Assembly: GCA_949752735.1 (NCBI GenBank)
Contig: OX457053.1
Coordinates: 30,771,400-30,835,399, forward strand
Direction of reading: 5' to 3'
DNA: 64,000 nt
Source of the DNA: Lumbricus terrestris
Taxonomy: Eukaryota > Annelida > Clitellata > Crassiclitellata > Lumbricidae
Of this stretch, positions 1 through 12,130 are shown piece by piece (the stretch's first letter is position 1; the number at the start of each line of letters is the position of its first letter). The position numbers were made by a program, and so were the translations under genes. The notes below the pieces were generated by a model. It was not told the DNA's origin. It ran no database searches and saw only the letters and a program-made list of their open reading frames with translations.

Positions 1-345
1 TGCCATTGTTATTGCTATTATTGCCATTGTTATCATTGACATTGTTATTATTGCCATTGTTATTATTGCCATTGTTATTGTCATTATTGCCATTGTTATC
101 GTTATTGTTGCCATTGTCATTATTGCCACTGTTATTGTTATTATTGCCATTGTTATTGCTATTATTGACATTGTTATTGCTATTATTGCCATTGTTATTA
201 TTGACATTGTCATTGTTATTATTGCCATTGTTATTATTGCCACAGTTATTGTTATTATCGCCATTGTTAATGTCATTATTGCCATTGTTATTATTGTCAT
301 TGTTATTGTTACTGTTGCCATTGCTATCGTCATCATCATCATTGG
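1..345. repeat. ATT/GCC-rich imperfect microsatellite
   Basis: An imperfect short tandem repeat made of ATTGTT, ATTGCC and ATTGAC variants fills the left edge. It reads as a leucine-rich open frame only because every unit is TTG/TTA/CTT-like. It lies in the intron that follows the last visible PARP exon (transcribed right to left). Confidence 0.85.
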
Positions 346-537
346 TACTTCTGCTTTACCAACGTTTGACTCACAAGGCGTCAACCAATAACTAGAGCAC
401 AATGTATCAGGTCAACAACATCCGTTAGCGCAGTCCACAAAAATTGACGTTTACTCGTAACAACACAATGTTTAATATTCGATTCAACAGAGAAATGCAA
501 ACTGCTGAAAAGAGCGTGGAGACTGTAGTGACGTTAC

Positions 538-3500
538 CTTGGTGCTGTAGTCAAGGGCAACCATGTCGTACTTCCCAGCAACCTTCCGGAAGTTCTTTCG
601 TTCAGACCAATCGTTTTTCGTCTTATCCGTGAACCTATGCGGCAGCAAATACGTAATATCAACAGCAATTTAAACCAAGCACTCATTCACAGGCAATAGG
701 GCGCAAACATCAGTCCAACTATAAAACGTACAATCTCCCTACAATTATTCCCCAGCCAATGTACGAAGAAAAAGTTGTGAGTCTATAACAGAACTAAGGC
801 AAGCGCTCAGTTTACATTGTTAGGTTCTTAATAAGGTAATGAAGTCTGCATCAAAAGGTCTTACAATGCCACTAGCTTGGCAATACTAATAAGCAGAGTC
901 CCTTCAGCATGTTTGAACGGTCCACATAAATAGTTCACATGCTAACTTGGAAAGACACCATGTACCCAACTTACTTGGCGAGACTGGACGATCTCACCAT
1001 ACATGCTAAATTCACTAAAAAGCAAGCATGACTGACACATGATCATCCATCCCAGCCTTATCTATCCTGCCCTCATCACAGTTTTGCTATGCAGGTCTGG
1101 TGTTGCCTCCTATTCGCAATGATTGACTGGTCATTGCGCACTGCGCTTCTTTGTTCTCGGTCACTTTGTGGGGCGCGGTGGTGTAGTGGTGGCGTTGTTG
1201 CCTTGAAGCCGGAAGGTTCGAGGTTCGAATCCACCTCAAGTCACTGCGCAGCGACCTTGGGCAAGTCCTTCACTCGCAATTACTCAGCGCATCGGCGTGA
1301 AACTCCAATGCGGTGTCCGCCCTGCAGTCGAGAGCACCTCTGAGTAGAGTCAATCAATCAATCAATCAAATCAATCAAAATCATTTATTGATCCCACAAT
1401 AAAAACATAACAAACAGAAAATAATGCAAGACAATTTATATTTAACATTGTAATGTATTCAATACAGAACTTTATTATATAGAGAAGGGAGCAATAGGCC
1501 CTCCAGAAGGGACAAGTCCCGCTTAGTAGGGAGCCTATATACCATGAATAATTTAAGCAAGATGGTGGGGTATGATTAAATGGGGAAAGAACAGACGCTA
1601 TAGTATAGTACATAATAATTATTATACAGTATGAATAATATATGAAAGCATGTCTTAACTAAAGCTTAACTAAAGCTTAACTAATAAAACAACAAAACTG
1701 AGATTAGGAGATGTAAATTAATGTGTGTGCACGTGCAAGGGTTTTAAAGTGGCTGAGGGAAGTAACCAAGCAGATTTCTTTGGGTAAACTGTTCCAATTA
1801 ATAGGGGGGCCCTGGACTCCAAGCGAAAACTTACGGACATTAGTCCTAGCAAACACAGGTCTAAAATCATTACTGCTTCTAGTGCATATCAGGTGCGGTG
1901 CAGGATCAAAATAGGAAAAGAATGATGGTGGAAGGAGGTTATTAATATATTTGTACATGAAAATGCAAGTTTGTAGAAATTTAATTTGGGTTATGTTTAG
2001 GAGTTTGTGTTCGAAGAATAACGGACTGGTGTGTGAATTTGGTGGAGATTTAGTTATCACTCTTATGGCCTTTTTTGAAGGATCCTTATATCGTTAAGAT
2101 GAGAGTCGTATGTGGAGGTCCAGATCATATTGCAGTAAGTAAGATATGGGTATATGAGGGTAAAATAGAGATCCCGTAAGATATGAAGTGGAAGAAGATA
2201 AGACACTCGTTTTATAATGCCTAGGTTCTTCTTAATTTTATTGCTAATTTCAAAAATGTGAGTTTTCCACTTCAGGTGTTGGTCAATGTAGATACCTAAA
2301 AATTTTGTTGAGGATACTTGAGGAATAACAATATTGTTTAAGACAATTTGACTATTGTCATAGGGAATGGATTTTCCTATGGAACGAAAGACGATGCAAT
2401 TTGTTTTTTTGCGTTAAGTGTTAATTTATAACTTATAAACCATTCACTTGCAGACATAAGTTCACTATTAACCAATTGTATTAAGTGGTCATATGAGGTA
2501 TGGGAAAAAAACACATTAGAGTCGTCTGCAAACATAATGAAATGTAGCACAGTTGACGAATTTGGCAGATCGTTAATAAATATCAAAAATAAGAGTGGGC
2601 CAAGAATTGATCCTTGTGGTACACCAAATAGAATGGGTAAAGGGTTTGAAAGGAAACCATTACATATAACTCGTTGGTAGCGATTCGTAAGATAACTAGT
2701 AAACCAATCCAATGAAGTACCTCTAATGCCATAGTGTTCAAGTTTAGTTAGGAGGATATTATGGTCAACAGAGTCAAAGGCCTTGGCGAGATCAAGGAAA
2801 ATTCCAATAGAATATTCATTTTTGTCCATCGCAGCGGCTATCCTGTCTTGGATATCTAATAGGGACATTGAAGTTGAGTGTCCAGATTGGAAACCATGCT
2901 GCGAAGGGTATAGGATAGATTTATGATTAAGGTAGGAAAAAAGGCGATCATACATAACTCGTTCATAAAATTTAGAAAAAAATGGTAACACCGAAATAGG
3001 TCTATAGTTAGCTATATCATTTTTAGAACCTTGTTTATGAATTGGGACGACTTTTGCAATTTTGATTTCAGTGGGGACAAGCCCAGTTGTAAGTGAGCAA
3101 TTAATTATATCGGATAACGGTGAAACTAAAAATTCCATAACAGGAGATATGAGGTGAGGGAATAAATCATCCATTCCTGAACTATGAGTTGATTTGAGAG
3201 TTTTATTGATCAACATTAGCTCTTGCGGACAGGTGGGTAAGAGAGCAAAAGAATTTATCGAACGTGGAGACAGATAGTCTTTAAAGTTCTTCTTACAAGG
3301 GGGTAAGTCAGAGGACAGAGATTTTGCTATTCCAGTAAAATAAGAGTTAAAGTGTTCCGCCATCAAAGTGGAATCATAAATCGTGGCGTCATTTACCTTG
3401 ATTTCTAAAATGGAAGTGTCTTTGTTATCAGCTTTGATAATAGTTTTGATTATCTGCCAGGTCTTTTTAATATCCCCGCTATATTTAATAAATTCATTAG

Positions 3501-6500
3501 TATAGTAAGTTTGCTCAATTTTGGTGCGTATTAATTTATAGCGGTTACGATATTTCGTAAAGATATTTTTGTTTTCGATCGTGGGATTTTTTATGTAGTT
3601 AATATAAAGTTTTTCTTTCTTTTTTGTAGAATTTAGCAGTCCTCGAGTCATCCATGGTTGAATAAATGAATTTTTCTTAGAAATCTTCTGTGATTTAAGG
3701 GGAAAGGATTTATCATAGCAAATTTTGACTTTTTCAGTAAATAAATTAAAGGCCTGATTTGTTTCATGCGCATTACATAACTCTGTTACTGAGGTCCAAT
3801 CGATTTGGGATACAAGTGCTTTAAAAGAAGCAGTTGTCTGGCTATTTATAGTCCGTTTCAGCTCTATTTTACCCAAATTACGTGAGGTAAAGGGCTCAGT
3901 TTTAATCCAGGTTACTATTGGTAGATGGTCCGAAATTTCAGATGTAATTATAGCTGAGGTAATAATGCAGTCAGGGGTATTAGTGAAAGTGTTATCAATT
4001 AAGGTAGCCGAGGTGGGAGTTATTCTAGTAGGTTGGTGGATGAGTGGGAAGAAGTGGTGGGTCATCATACTTTCAATGAATTCATTGGTAGGGTTGTGAT
4101 TACCATGTGCTAGTAAATCAACATTGAAATCACCAGTTAAGAATATTTTCCTGTTCTTACAAACGGTAAGATTGTCCAATAACGAGTCTACTTGGGTGTT
4201 AAAGTCATCCATATTGAGACCAGGAGGCCTATACAAAACACCCAGTAGAATGTCGGCGGACTTAACAACTTTAATGTTAATGAAGAGGCTTTCGAACGAT
4301 GTCGTTGGTGTGCAAAGGGGTGCTATAACAAGTGCACAAACAAACTTTGACTGTCCCATTTGCCTGCACTGCTACAATTCAGCGTTGACCATTTTCTGTA
4401 GCTGTACGGCAACATGGTTTGACCTCCTTCTGGCAATACTCCAACTCCATAAACTGTCCTGCTCTCATTTCCACTTTGCTGCTTAAGACTGTTTTCGTGG
4501 GTAGCGTGTGCCTCTGAGTATCAATCCCGATTGGCTTCCCTCGAATTGGAGCGACGTACATTTGCAATTAGAATTACAACTACAACAGTGTCAGTCCCGA
4601 AATAAAGGATGCTGGCATCAACAACAGCCTTACAACTACATCAGTGATGATGATGATCATAGATTTTTTTAACGTGCAGTTCTACACAAAATGTGCAGTT
4701 GTAAATGGATTTGTGCAGTTGTAGAAGCACTTCTGTGCAGTTAAAACTAGTGAAAAAGGTAATTGTCCTCCAATTGAAAGTAATTTGCCATGGAGGATGG
4801 GAAGAGAAAAAAGGTTATGCAGCTCTAAAAATTCCTTAAAAACAGCCCTGATGATGACGAGTTCTCTGCCTGAAGGCAGGTACATGGTTTTAAAGTATGA
4901 GATGAGTGAGGTGGTCTCATAGCTAATTATGGGTGAGCAACTTGCCCAAGGCCGCTACACAGTGGCCTGACATAGATTCGAACCCGCGACCTTCCAGTGA
5001 CAAACCACAGAACATACCGCTACACCACCGCAATCCATCACATTATTACAGAACTTGAATGACTTACTTTTGGCAGAAGATCTTCTTTGCCTGGTCAAGG
5101 TCAGACCCACAGCGAGTCATCGCGCTCTGACCCTTGAACCCCACGCGACCCCAACGAAACCAGACGCAGAACTGCTTCTTGCTGTCGTTCTCGAGCAGTT
5201 GAATCAGATAGAACTTGTTGTTGTTGTTGCCAACGTTTGTCTTTGAAAACATCAATGCAAAGACAACAGTTGCAAAGACCATAGATAGCATCAGCAGTGG
5301 AAACACAACGAAAACAAAACGAGGAAAAGCAACAGAGGCAACCAATAAGGAAAACAAGTCTACAGAAGATTAGCCTTTAAATGAGCAATTAAAAAATTCT
5401 AGTATTTAAAAGAATAAGCCAGAATGCAAAGCACAGATTAACAAGCACAGGAAACTGTTTTTTAGCCGTGCTTGAGCACCATTAGGTGCTATATAAATAC
5501 TTGAATGAATATATCTTACAAGCACCAACAACAAAACTTCACTTTATGGCACATACCATACATGGCTTCATAGAACAGCCATAAGCAAACGGCCTTAGTA
5601 TCTAAAATACCACAGTTCTAAGTTAAGTCGTGTCGCACCTGATTTAACATAGCGTCATAGACATCATTCCCTTCATGATACACGTGATGTGTAGATTTTG
5701 CATCGCAATCTGGATCCACTGGTGCCCTGCCTTTGACGACAACAGTCTTCACTGTGCAAGAGAAATCAACAGACATGGCATTAGAAACAGACCACAGTTC
5801 ATTCGCTTTAAATATCTTGCAAACATCAGAAAATCTAACAGACGAGTTCACTTGAAAAATATTAATATTTTATCCATAAAATGTAAATAGTATCAGGAAG
5901 CAGTTCAATGAGCTAATTCCCATAGTCAACAGTAGGCACTGAGTAGAAACTAGAAACTTCATTTTTCTAGACTCAGCTTGCGCTGCTAGTCTAGTGATTA
6001 GTTTGCTAGACTAACAAATCAGAGTCCAGGGATTAGAATTCCCTGCCAGGGCAGCAAGATCTGCCAAGATTTCGTCAACACATAACGACCAAACTCAACT
6101 ATAAACGAGCATGTATGACATTTTCATTGGCCGTACTCTGTTAGTGGGAAATCAAATGGTGATGGAAAGAAGAGGCCACGTCCCCTCACAAGTCCACTCC
6201 ATTGGAAAGCAGATATGAATGTCGTAATAATTTTCATACCTGTAAACCACCTACATGTTAGATAGTCCACACATCACGTGAGTTATAACTCCTTCAAAGA
6301 TTTTAGTCCAACCGACTTTATCAATTATCAACGTTTACAAATATATTGCACACACACAAAATGGACTCTTCCGACACATTACGATTGGTTCAGCTATAAT
6401 GTTCTATTTATGAAGCCCAATCAAGACACAGACTGCTCTATAATAGCTCAAGATAATTTACATATATTTAAATAAAATCAATCAAACATCCCTATTAAAA

Positions 6501-8755
6501 CACACATAATTAAGTACATATCCATACATATGAAAATACCCATGACTGCCTCTCAGTATTAGCTTATAGGACTGCTCCGCTTTTCTTAAACAAGTGGTGT
6601 GTTTCCGTAGTAAGAAAGCAAAGGAGCATCAAGTGAGCTGCATGAAAATCAACAAGATTTAAAGATTGTGCAGGATAAAATACCGAAAAACATTAGCATG
6701 TAACTAAGTTATATCTACAATAGTTGAGTCTTTTTAACCTGTGTCTTTAGCTTCTTGTTTGACTCCATTTCCAGACTTTCCTGACTTTCTTCCACTTTTA
6801 CCACTTGATCGCTTTGCTGGTGGAAAAGAAAGGCACAACAGACTTAACGAAAGAAGCATCGAAGCTAAGAATAGTTATAATTGAGACGTTGGATCCATGC
6901 CTTAAAATATATGTTCTATCAGAATTCATGTTTTACTTATATATCTGTTATTAGAACAACCTCGTGAATGTCTTCAAATTTCAAAATAAAAACAGAACTG
7001 GATTAGCAAGTTCAAATACAAAACCTAAACAAAAATAGACAATAGATTCAAAAGAACAACAAATAAAAACTGCTAGAGACAATGACATCGTAAAAACTCT
7101 ACACAAAAATCTACAGATCTTAAGAACACCCTTAAAAATGCCACGAAAACAGAGCTCATTTGGTTTGACCGCCAAAGTGGGCGAAATGACAATAAATTAA
7201 TGAAATCTCTCGACCTTGACCCAGACTGCTCCATTCCACCATCTGATGTGATTCGTGACCTCGGTGTGCTACTTGACAGCAGTTTAAAGATGAACCAACA
7301 TATATCTTCTGTAGCCAGAGCATGCTTCTTCCACCTTCGTCGAATTCGACAGGTGAAACATTCACTGAATGAAACCTGCCTTCGTATTCTCACTCAAGCC
7401 CTCGTCATCTCTCGTCTCGACTACTGCAACTCTGTCCTATCTGGTCTTCCATCATCAACACTTCAACCCGTCTTCAGTTCTACACACGGCCGCTCGCCCG
7501 ATAAAAGGAATTGGTCCCAGAGACCACATTACATCTACACTGAAACAACTACACTGGCTTCCCATCCATGCTCGTATTTCCTTCAAAATCTCCCTCCTGA
7601 TGTACCATATCTACTCCGGAACCTCTCCTTCATACATGGCATCCATGGTCACGTCATGCTCCGCATACAATTCTAGAAGACTTCGATCATCGTCGCGAAG
7701 TGACTTTGCTACACTTCGTACAAACCGAAAGTTTGGAAATCGTGCTTTCGGAGTCTCAGGACCAAAAGAATGGAATGGTCTCCCAATTTCCATTCATCAG
7801 TGCGCATCTGTTGTGGAGTTAAAATCTAGACTAAAAACTCATTTATTCTCATTATATTATGACTAAATCTGTAGTGAAGTAGTGCGCTCTTGTGCAAGAC
7901 TTTGTTTTGTTAAAGCGCGGTATAAATGTTTAATTGTATTGTATGGAAAACCAGAAGTAAAAAAGCAAGAGCCAATAAGAACATGGCAACAACCTTCCGG
8001 CCCCAGGGCACCGTATACACCCCATAGAGCTGCATATAGAGCTACCTTTCTTAGCTGCCAAATCATCCTCATCACTGTCATCATCATCGTCATCATCGTC
8101 GTCATCATCTGAAACAGCAGCTGCACGACCAGGTTTGCGTTTGACTCCAGATCCTAAAAATATAAAGAAATTATTTGACATCAACGAAAACATTCATAAA
8201 CTTCTAACACATTGTAACAACTATTTACTTTTTCTAATTAACTTGTCTGTTTTAACCTAGTGCAATGCTTATAAGGTCAACAGACGACCTATTCAATAAA
8301 ATTTCTATTATTATTATTAACTATATTTATGAAAAAACGATATAAAGTCCAATATGTACATAGTTAATTTACAAACATCTATTTTACTCACATTCAAAAC
8401 AAAGTCTTTTTCTGATCTTCTGGACTAACTACACTGATCCTTTATACTGCATTGGCAATCTGTCATCAATACATATTGTGATATGGTCATGTCACTGTTT
8501 GGTGCCTCAAAAGCTGTTAACTATAGATGTGAAAAAATTTGTTGGCTTCTGTTTGCACACAGCAGCCTGCCAACAAGGACATTTCTAGTTACAGTGTGGA
8601 CTCGCGAATGTAAAGTCATCGGGGTAAGTCTTACGATAATTGTAAAAATAAATAATACTTAGTTGATACACTGCATGATCACTTCAATATGAGGATGAAC
8701 AAAATTGGTTACTCACTACCAGAACTTCTTGTTGCAACGCCACCAGAGGTTTCAC

Positions 8756-8786
<31 letters not shown>

Positions 8787-11700
8787 TGTTGTTGATGTTG
8801 CTGCTGTTGTGGATGTTGCTGCTGTTGTTGATGTTGTTGCTGTTGTTGTCGTTGTATCTGATGCAACAGAGGCATCAGCAGAAATGGCACCTTAAACCAA
8901 TCAACATGTTAATTTCAAACAACTGCTCTATGTCTTCAAATATTCTTCAGCAAACATATAACTACATGGCAACAGGCTTCAATGAAATATGATGGCCGCT
9001 AAAGAGAATTGGAAACCATTCAAAGTTTTTTTTTGGCCATTGCAGTGAATAGTGAATACATTGCCACAACTTTTTCGTATCACCTTCACCATCAGTGCTA
9101 CTATCATAATCAGTAACTGTAATTGTAAAATTTTGCATCATCCACAACAATAGCCTTTTCGCATGCTAACAACGACTGCAATTAGTAAACGCAATTATGC
9201 CAGCTCAACTGATGCACATCAACAAATGGTGCATCAAAACTAAAAGTATCAGGTCGATATTCAGAAAGCCAGGACTGAGAGTCTGAGATGCAGACTATGT
9301 ATGTGGAATGTGGAATGATTATCCCCTGCAATCCGTAGCAGGATTCTGGTGGTGAATTCACCTGCACGTTTTCGCTGCTTGAAGAGCCTTGTTTCATGGA
9401 CCCGGTCAAGCAGACAGCGCTTCTAAACAGCTGTGCTGTGAGAAGTAATTTACAAATGTTCGGATTAGATTAGAATGATGGGTAAGTAATTTGGAAAAGG
9501 TAAGTCTTAAGCCGTGAGCAAAATAATACACACGACTGAACATAAAAGACATAAATGCAGGGAAGGATTTCAAAATCTAGCTCTAGCATTTGAAAGACCA
9601 CAGGGCGAATTAGTCCTATTACAGACCAAACAAGGACCATCAAATGACATAAGTGAATTATTATGTCAAACCATCAAATGACATGAGTGAATTATGATGT
9701 CAAACCATCAAATGACATGAGTGAATTATGATGTCAAACCATCAAATGGCATGAGTGAATTATGACGTCAAACCATCAAATGACATGAGTGAATTATGAT
9801 GTCAAACCATCAAATGATATGAGTGAATTATGATGTCAAACCATCAAATGACATAAGTGAATTATTATGTCAAACCATCAAATGACATGAGTGAATTATG
9901 ATGTCAAACCATCAAATGACATGAGTGAATTATGATGTCAAACCATCAAATGACATGAGTGAATTATGATGTCAAACCATCAAATGGCATGAGTGAATTA
10001 TGACGTCAAACCATCAAATGACATGAGTGAATTATGACGTCAAACCATCAAATGACATGAGTGATTTATGAGGTCAATTTTGGTCTATACTAGAACTATT
10101 TCACCCTGTGCTCTTTCAATTGCTGGAGCCAGATTTTGCCATCTCTGCCTGCCAATCAATACAATCTTACTCTATTCTGGAAACAAATGTTACCAATCAA
10201 AGCCCAACGTTACCAATCAAAGCCCAACGTTACCAAAAAAAGCCCAACGTTACCAATCAAAGCCCAACATTACCAATCAAAGCCCAAGGTTACCAATCAA
10301 AGCCCAACGTTACCAATCAAAGCCCAATGTCACCAATCAAAGCCCAACGCTACCAATCAAAGCCCAACATTACCAATCAAAGCCCAGCGTTACCAATCAA
10401 AGCCCAACGTAACCAATCAAAGCCCAACGTTACCAATCAAAGCCCTTTCAACTTTTCGCATGATTGAAGTCGCTTTGTTCTCTTGCTGCATTAAGCCCAA
10501 ATCCATGATGTACTTCCTCTTCATGGCAACAAATGGTATGCTTGTCTCTCCGTTGTTCCGCCCCGTCTCCAACAGCAAAACCGTCTTTGGCAGGTATGGA
10601 TTCCACGTTCCATTCTCATCCTGCCACTGCCAGGCGTATGTATCTAAAAGAATCACCAGCTCACATCACTCAACGCAAGACAATGAAGAGATCGACTACA
10701 GTAGTAAAATTTTACAAAAGTTCTAAATACCATTAAACCATATAAAAACCTATGATATCAGATTCACACCAAACACCTTAGTAAATTATTCTTTATTACT
10801 CCACTTGCAAATTTATGCACAACAGGACGCACAATATTATGTGTTATGATAATGGCTGCTGTCGTATAATGTGCCATTGTGCGCTCACAAGTTGATTAAT
10901 ACAAAATACACTCAACTTACTTAACTTATGTATACACAGCACAAAAGCTCATACAGAACACTCACTCATACCAGGCATGGCAGTTATCTCATTTAAAAAA
11001 TTTTTATATCTAACTCAAATCAGATCGCATGAAAGGGCTTTTAATAAACATGCATGGTTGAGTGATCATATGGTATTTTCAATGTATACTTGATCAATTT
11101 CTAAAATTTACCAATAACTGAAATTCATAATTAATTCGTTCACTCATTCATTTGGAAATACTAAAATACTTTTAGCCCTTACATAGTAGATTTTTATCTA
11201 GCATAGATTGTATCTAAATACAATTTACATACTTGATCCATCTACAACAAAGCATCGAATTCGTCGTTCCCAACCAGTTGCACAATTTTTCTGCACCATT
11301 TTGTCGAATATCACCTGCAGTTTGGTATTGGTCCCCACATTCAGATCAGCCTGGAAATAGTCAACAAAAACCAATGTAGGCTAGTATTGATCATGCAGGT
11401 TTCTTCATTCAACTACCACCATTGCATAGAATCAGCCTACCACTAACTAGTATAGGTCTGCAACCACAATGTTCAGTAAATCAATTTAATATATAGGCCT
11501 ACAACTTAAATTATCCCTAACGCATAATATCTACTACCAAGTGAGTCCATAAACAGCCACCCTCTAAAGGCCGTGAAGTTAAAATACCTATTGAAACTTA
11601 AAAAATAATAACAACAATAATAATAACAATGGTGACTGATGAAGAACTTTAACAATGAATTTTCCATACAGTAGAGTCACGACTAAATGCACATGATCGA

Positions 11701-12130
11701 ATAAAAGTTATTTTCAACAACACTTCTTGTGCCTGTTGGTAAGCTGGTCCGTTTCTATGGATACTACTATACCCAGCTTTACGTACTATTCCCAGCTTTA
11801 CGTTCTTGCCACAAAATTCTCAGATTAAGACAGTCTAGAGGACCAAGCTGAGCAGAGACAAGGTCATGCAGCAAGTTGCATTTTCAAGAACCTCCTTGAT
11901 TTCACGCAAGATTAACTCAACAGGATAATGCAACATTTGGATCAAAAAGACAAGTTCACCTTCTTTTTGTCGGCAATCAAGGCCGTCGTTATTTCTGCAG
12001 ATAACTTCTTGGAGTACGCCGTCCACTTTCCGCCGTCACCTTCCCACTCCCAGCTCAAGGTAACTGCGCTGCCACCCTCGTCCTGATCGTCGGAATCACT
12101 TTCAGACACGGCATTATTAACATCTGACAT
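538..12130 (-). CDS. PARP2-type poly(ADP-ribose) polymerase with two WWE domains, N-terminal part
   Basis: Nine exons (right to left): 12130-11960, 11350-11233, 10643-10434, 8890-8720 (acceptor may be 8852), 8153-8046, 6816-6739, 5751-5639, 5240-5068, 634-538. Phases agree at all eight junctions, giving 413 residues before the window ends. Residues ~25-91 form a first WWE domain (SWEWEGDGGKW, then MVQKNCATGWERRIR). Residues ~98-164 form a second (YAWQWQDENGTWNPY, then MQQENKATSIMRKVER). Next come a Thr/Ala-rich tract, a basic KRKPGR, a run of 11 Asp and a Lys/Ser-rich stretch. Residues ~287-381 are the WGR domain (KTVVVKGRAPVDPDCD, VWFRWGRVGFKGQ), and the last exon (FTDKTKNDWSERKNF) continues as in PARP2. 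The ADP-ribosyltransferase domain must lie off the left edge. The WGR of this family senses DNA breaks, and WWE domains bind (iso-)ADP-ribose or proteins. The ATG at 12130 is the first in-frame choice; an upstream non-coding or coding exon is possible. Confidence 0.9.
1168..1349 (+). mobile_element. tRNA-derived SINE, copy 1
   Basis: The head carries a pol III A box (GGTGTAGTGG) and a B box (GGTTCGAATCC), followed by a body ending in GAGCACCTCTGAGTAG. The tail is cut at a (TCAA)n tract, where the 3' end of the opposite-strand LINE begins. The same family recurs at about 4925, 29147, 32980, 40060, 46262, 50686, 51935 and 56720. Confidence 0.85.
1350..4360 (-). mobile_element. 5'-truncated non-LTR retrotransposon (LINE), endonuclease plus reverse transcriptase
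   Basis: An open frame at 4359-2377 (660 aa) contains the end of an apurinic-type endonuclease (GDFNVDLL, SDHLPI). A full reverse transcriptase follows: NYRPISVLPFFSKFYERVMY, FLDLAKAFDSVDHN, VPQGSILGPLLFLIFINDLP and catalytic FADDSN. The frame breaks near 2400 at a T homopolymer and is recovered as 2060-1704, which holds the family's C-terminal region (WNSLPKEI). The 3' UTR ends in a (TGAT)n/(TCAA)n tail at about 1350-1375. The domain order and repeat tail fit the CR1/Jockey group; the exact clade is not resolved. It lies in the PARP intron between exons 8 and 9, in the same orientation as the gene. The N-terminal endonuclease region and any ORF1 are missing, so it cannot be active as it stands. 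Confidence 0.85.
4658..4850 (+). mobile_element. hAT-like MITE, CAGGGCT family, copy 1
   Basis: This is a 193-bp element related along its length to 26439-26639. The right end ...TTAAAAACAGCCCTG is intact and the left end is degenerate (CATAGATTTTTTT). It is flanked by near-identical 8-mers (ATGATGAT / ATGATGAC). It is non-coding and lies in the PARP intron between exons 8 and 9. Confidence 0.7.
4925..5036 (-). mobile_element. tRNA-derived SINE, 5' part, copy 2
   Basis: On the minus strand the head with A box (GGTGTAGCGG) and B box (GGTTCGAATC) is readable. Only the tRNA-like head and the start of the body remain. It lies about 30 bp downstream of the donor of the WGR exon. Confidence 0.75.
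5985..6115 (+). mobile_element. tRNA-like SINE remnant, second family
   Basis: A diverged tRNA-like head (GCTAGTCTAGTGATTAG ... GGGATTAGAATTCC) is followed by CCTGCCAGGGCAG, which is shared with the better copy at 41848. Another remnant is at 53500-53640. The rest of this intron (5752-6738) shows nothing recognisable. Confidence 0.45.
7141..7945 (+). mobile_element. LINE fragment, C-terminal end of reverse transcriptase ORF
   Basis: Two overlapping frames (7200-7480, then about 7460-7866) encode the C-terminal region of a CR1/L2-like LINE ORF2: DLGVLLDSSLKMNQHI, SRLDYCNSVLSGLP, LHWLPIHARISFKI, WNGLPISI, and LKTHLFSLYYD before the stop. A frameshift near 7470 separates them. The short 3' UTR ends in GCGCGGTATAAATG... 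at about 7945. The insertion is antisense to the PARP gene, in the intron between exons 5 and 6. It is a different family from the LINE at 1350-4360. Confidence 0.85.
9638..10075. repeat. 34-bp minisatellite, about 13 copies
   Basis: The unit AAACCATCAAATGACATGAG plus TGAATTATGATGTC repeats head to tail with few substitutions. It sits in the intron between PARP exons 3 and 4. There are no spacers between units, so it is not a CRISPR-like array. Confidence 0.95.
10187..10445. repeat. 20-bp minisatellite that starts at a PARP 5' splice site
   Basis: About 13 head-to-tail units read ACCAATCAAAGCCCAACGTT on the plus strand. On the minus (gene) strand each unit contains GGGCTTTGATTGGTAACGTT, which is the exon 3 / intron junction (GATTG|GTAACG, exon end at 10434). 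The first unit in gene order overlaps the coding end of the second WWE exon. Most later units repeat a candidate donor. Confidence 0.95.

Noticed and set aside
6..395. 129-aa leucine-rich frame
   Set aside because: Entirely a TTG/ATT microsatellite read in frame; it has no ATG at its start.
1168..1240. tRNA gene at SINE heads (also 29147, 50686, 56720)
   Set aside because: Each continues into the same SINE body and LINE-derived tail and lacks a proper cloverleaf.
7200..7866. Possible host gene on the plus strand
   Set aside because: Its motifs (SRLDYCNSVLSGLP, LHWLPI) are the C-terminal end of LINE ORF2, and it is frameshifted.
8684..8890. Polyglutamine frame on the minus strand
   Set aside because: Splice phases with both neighbouring exons select the Thr/Ala frame of the same CAA/GCA repeat, not the Gln frame.
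9182..9409. 75-aa minus-strand frame between the second WWE exon and the Thr-rich exon
   Set aside because: It shows no family resemblance, and the flanking exons already join in phase without it.
9638..10445. CRISPR-like array
   Set aside because: The repeats are directly tandem without unique spacers, and the DNA is clearly from an animal nucleus.
10068..10726. Three overlapping plus-strand frames with YQSKPNVTNQSP repeats
   Set aside because: They are translations of the 20-bp minisatellite and run antisense through the second WWE exon.
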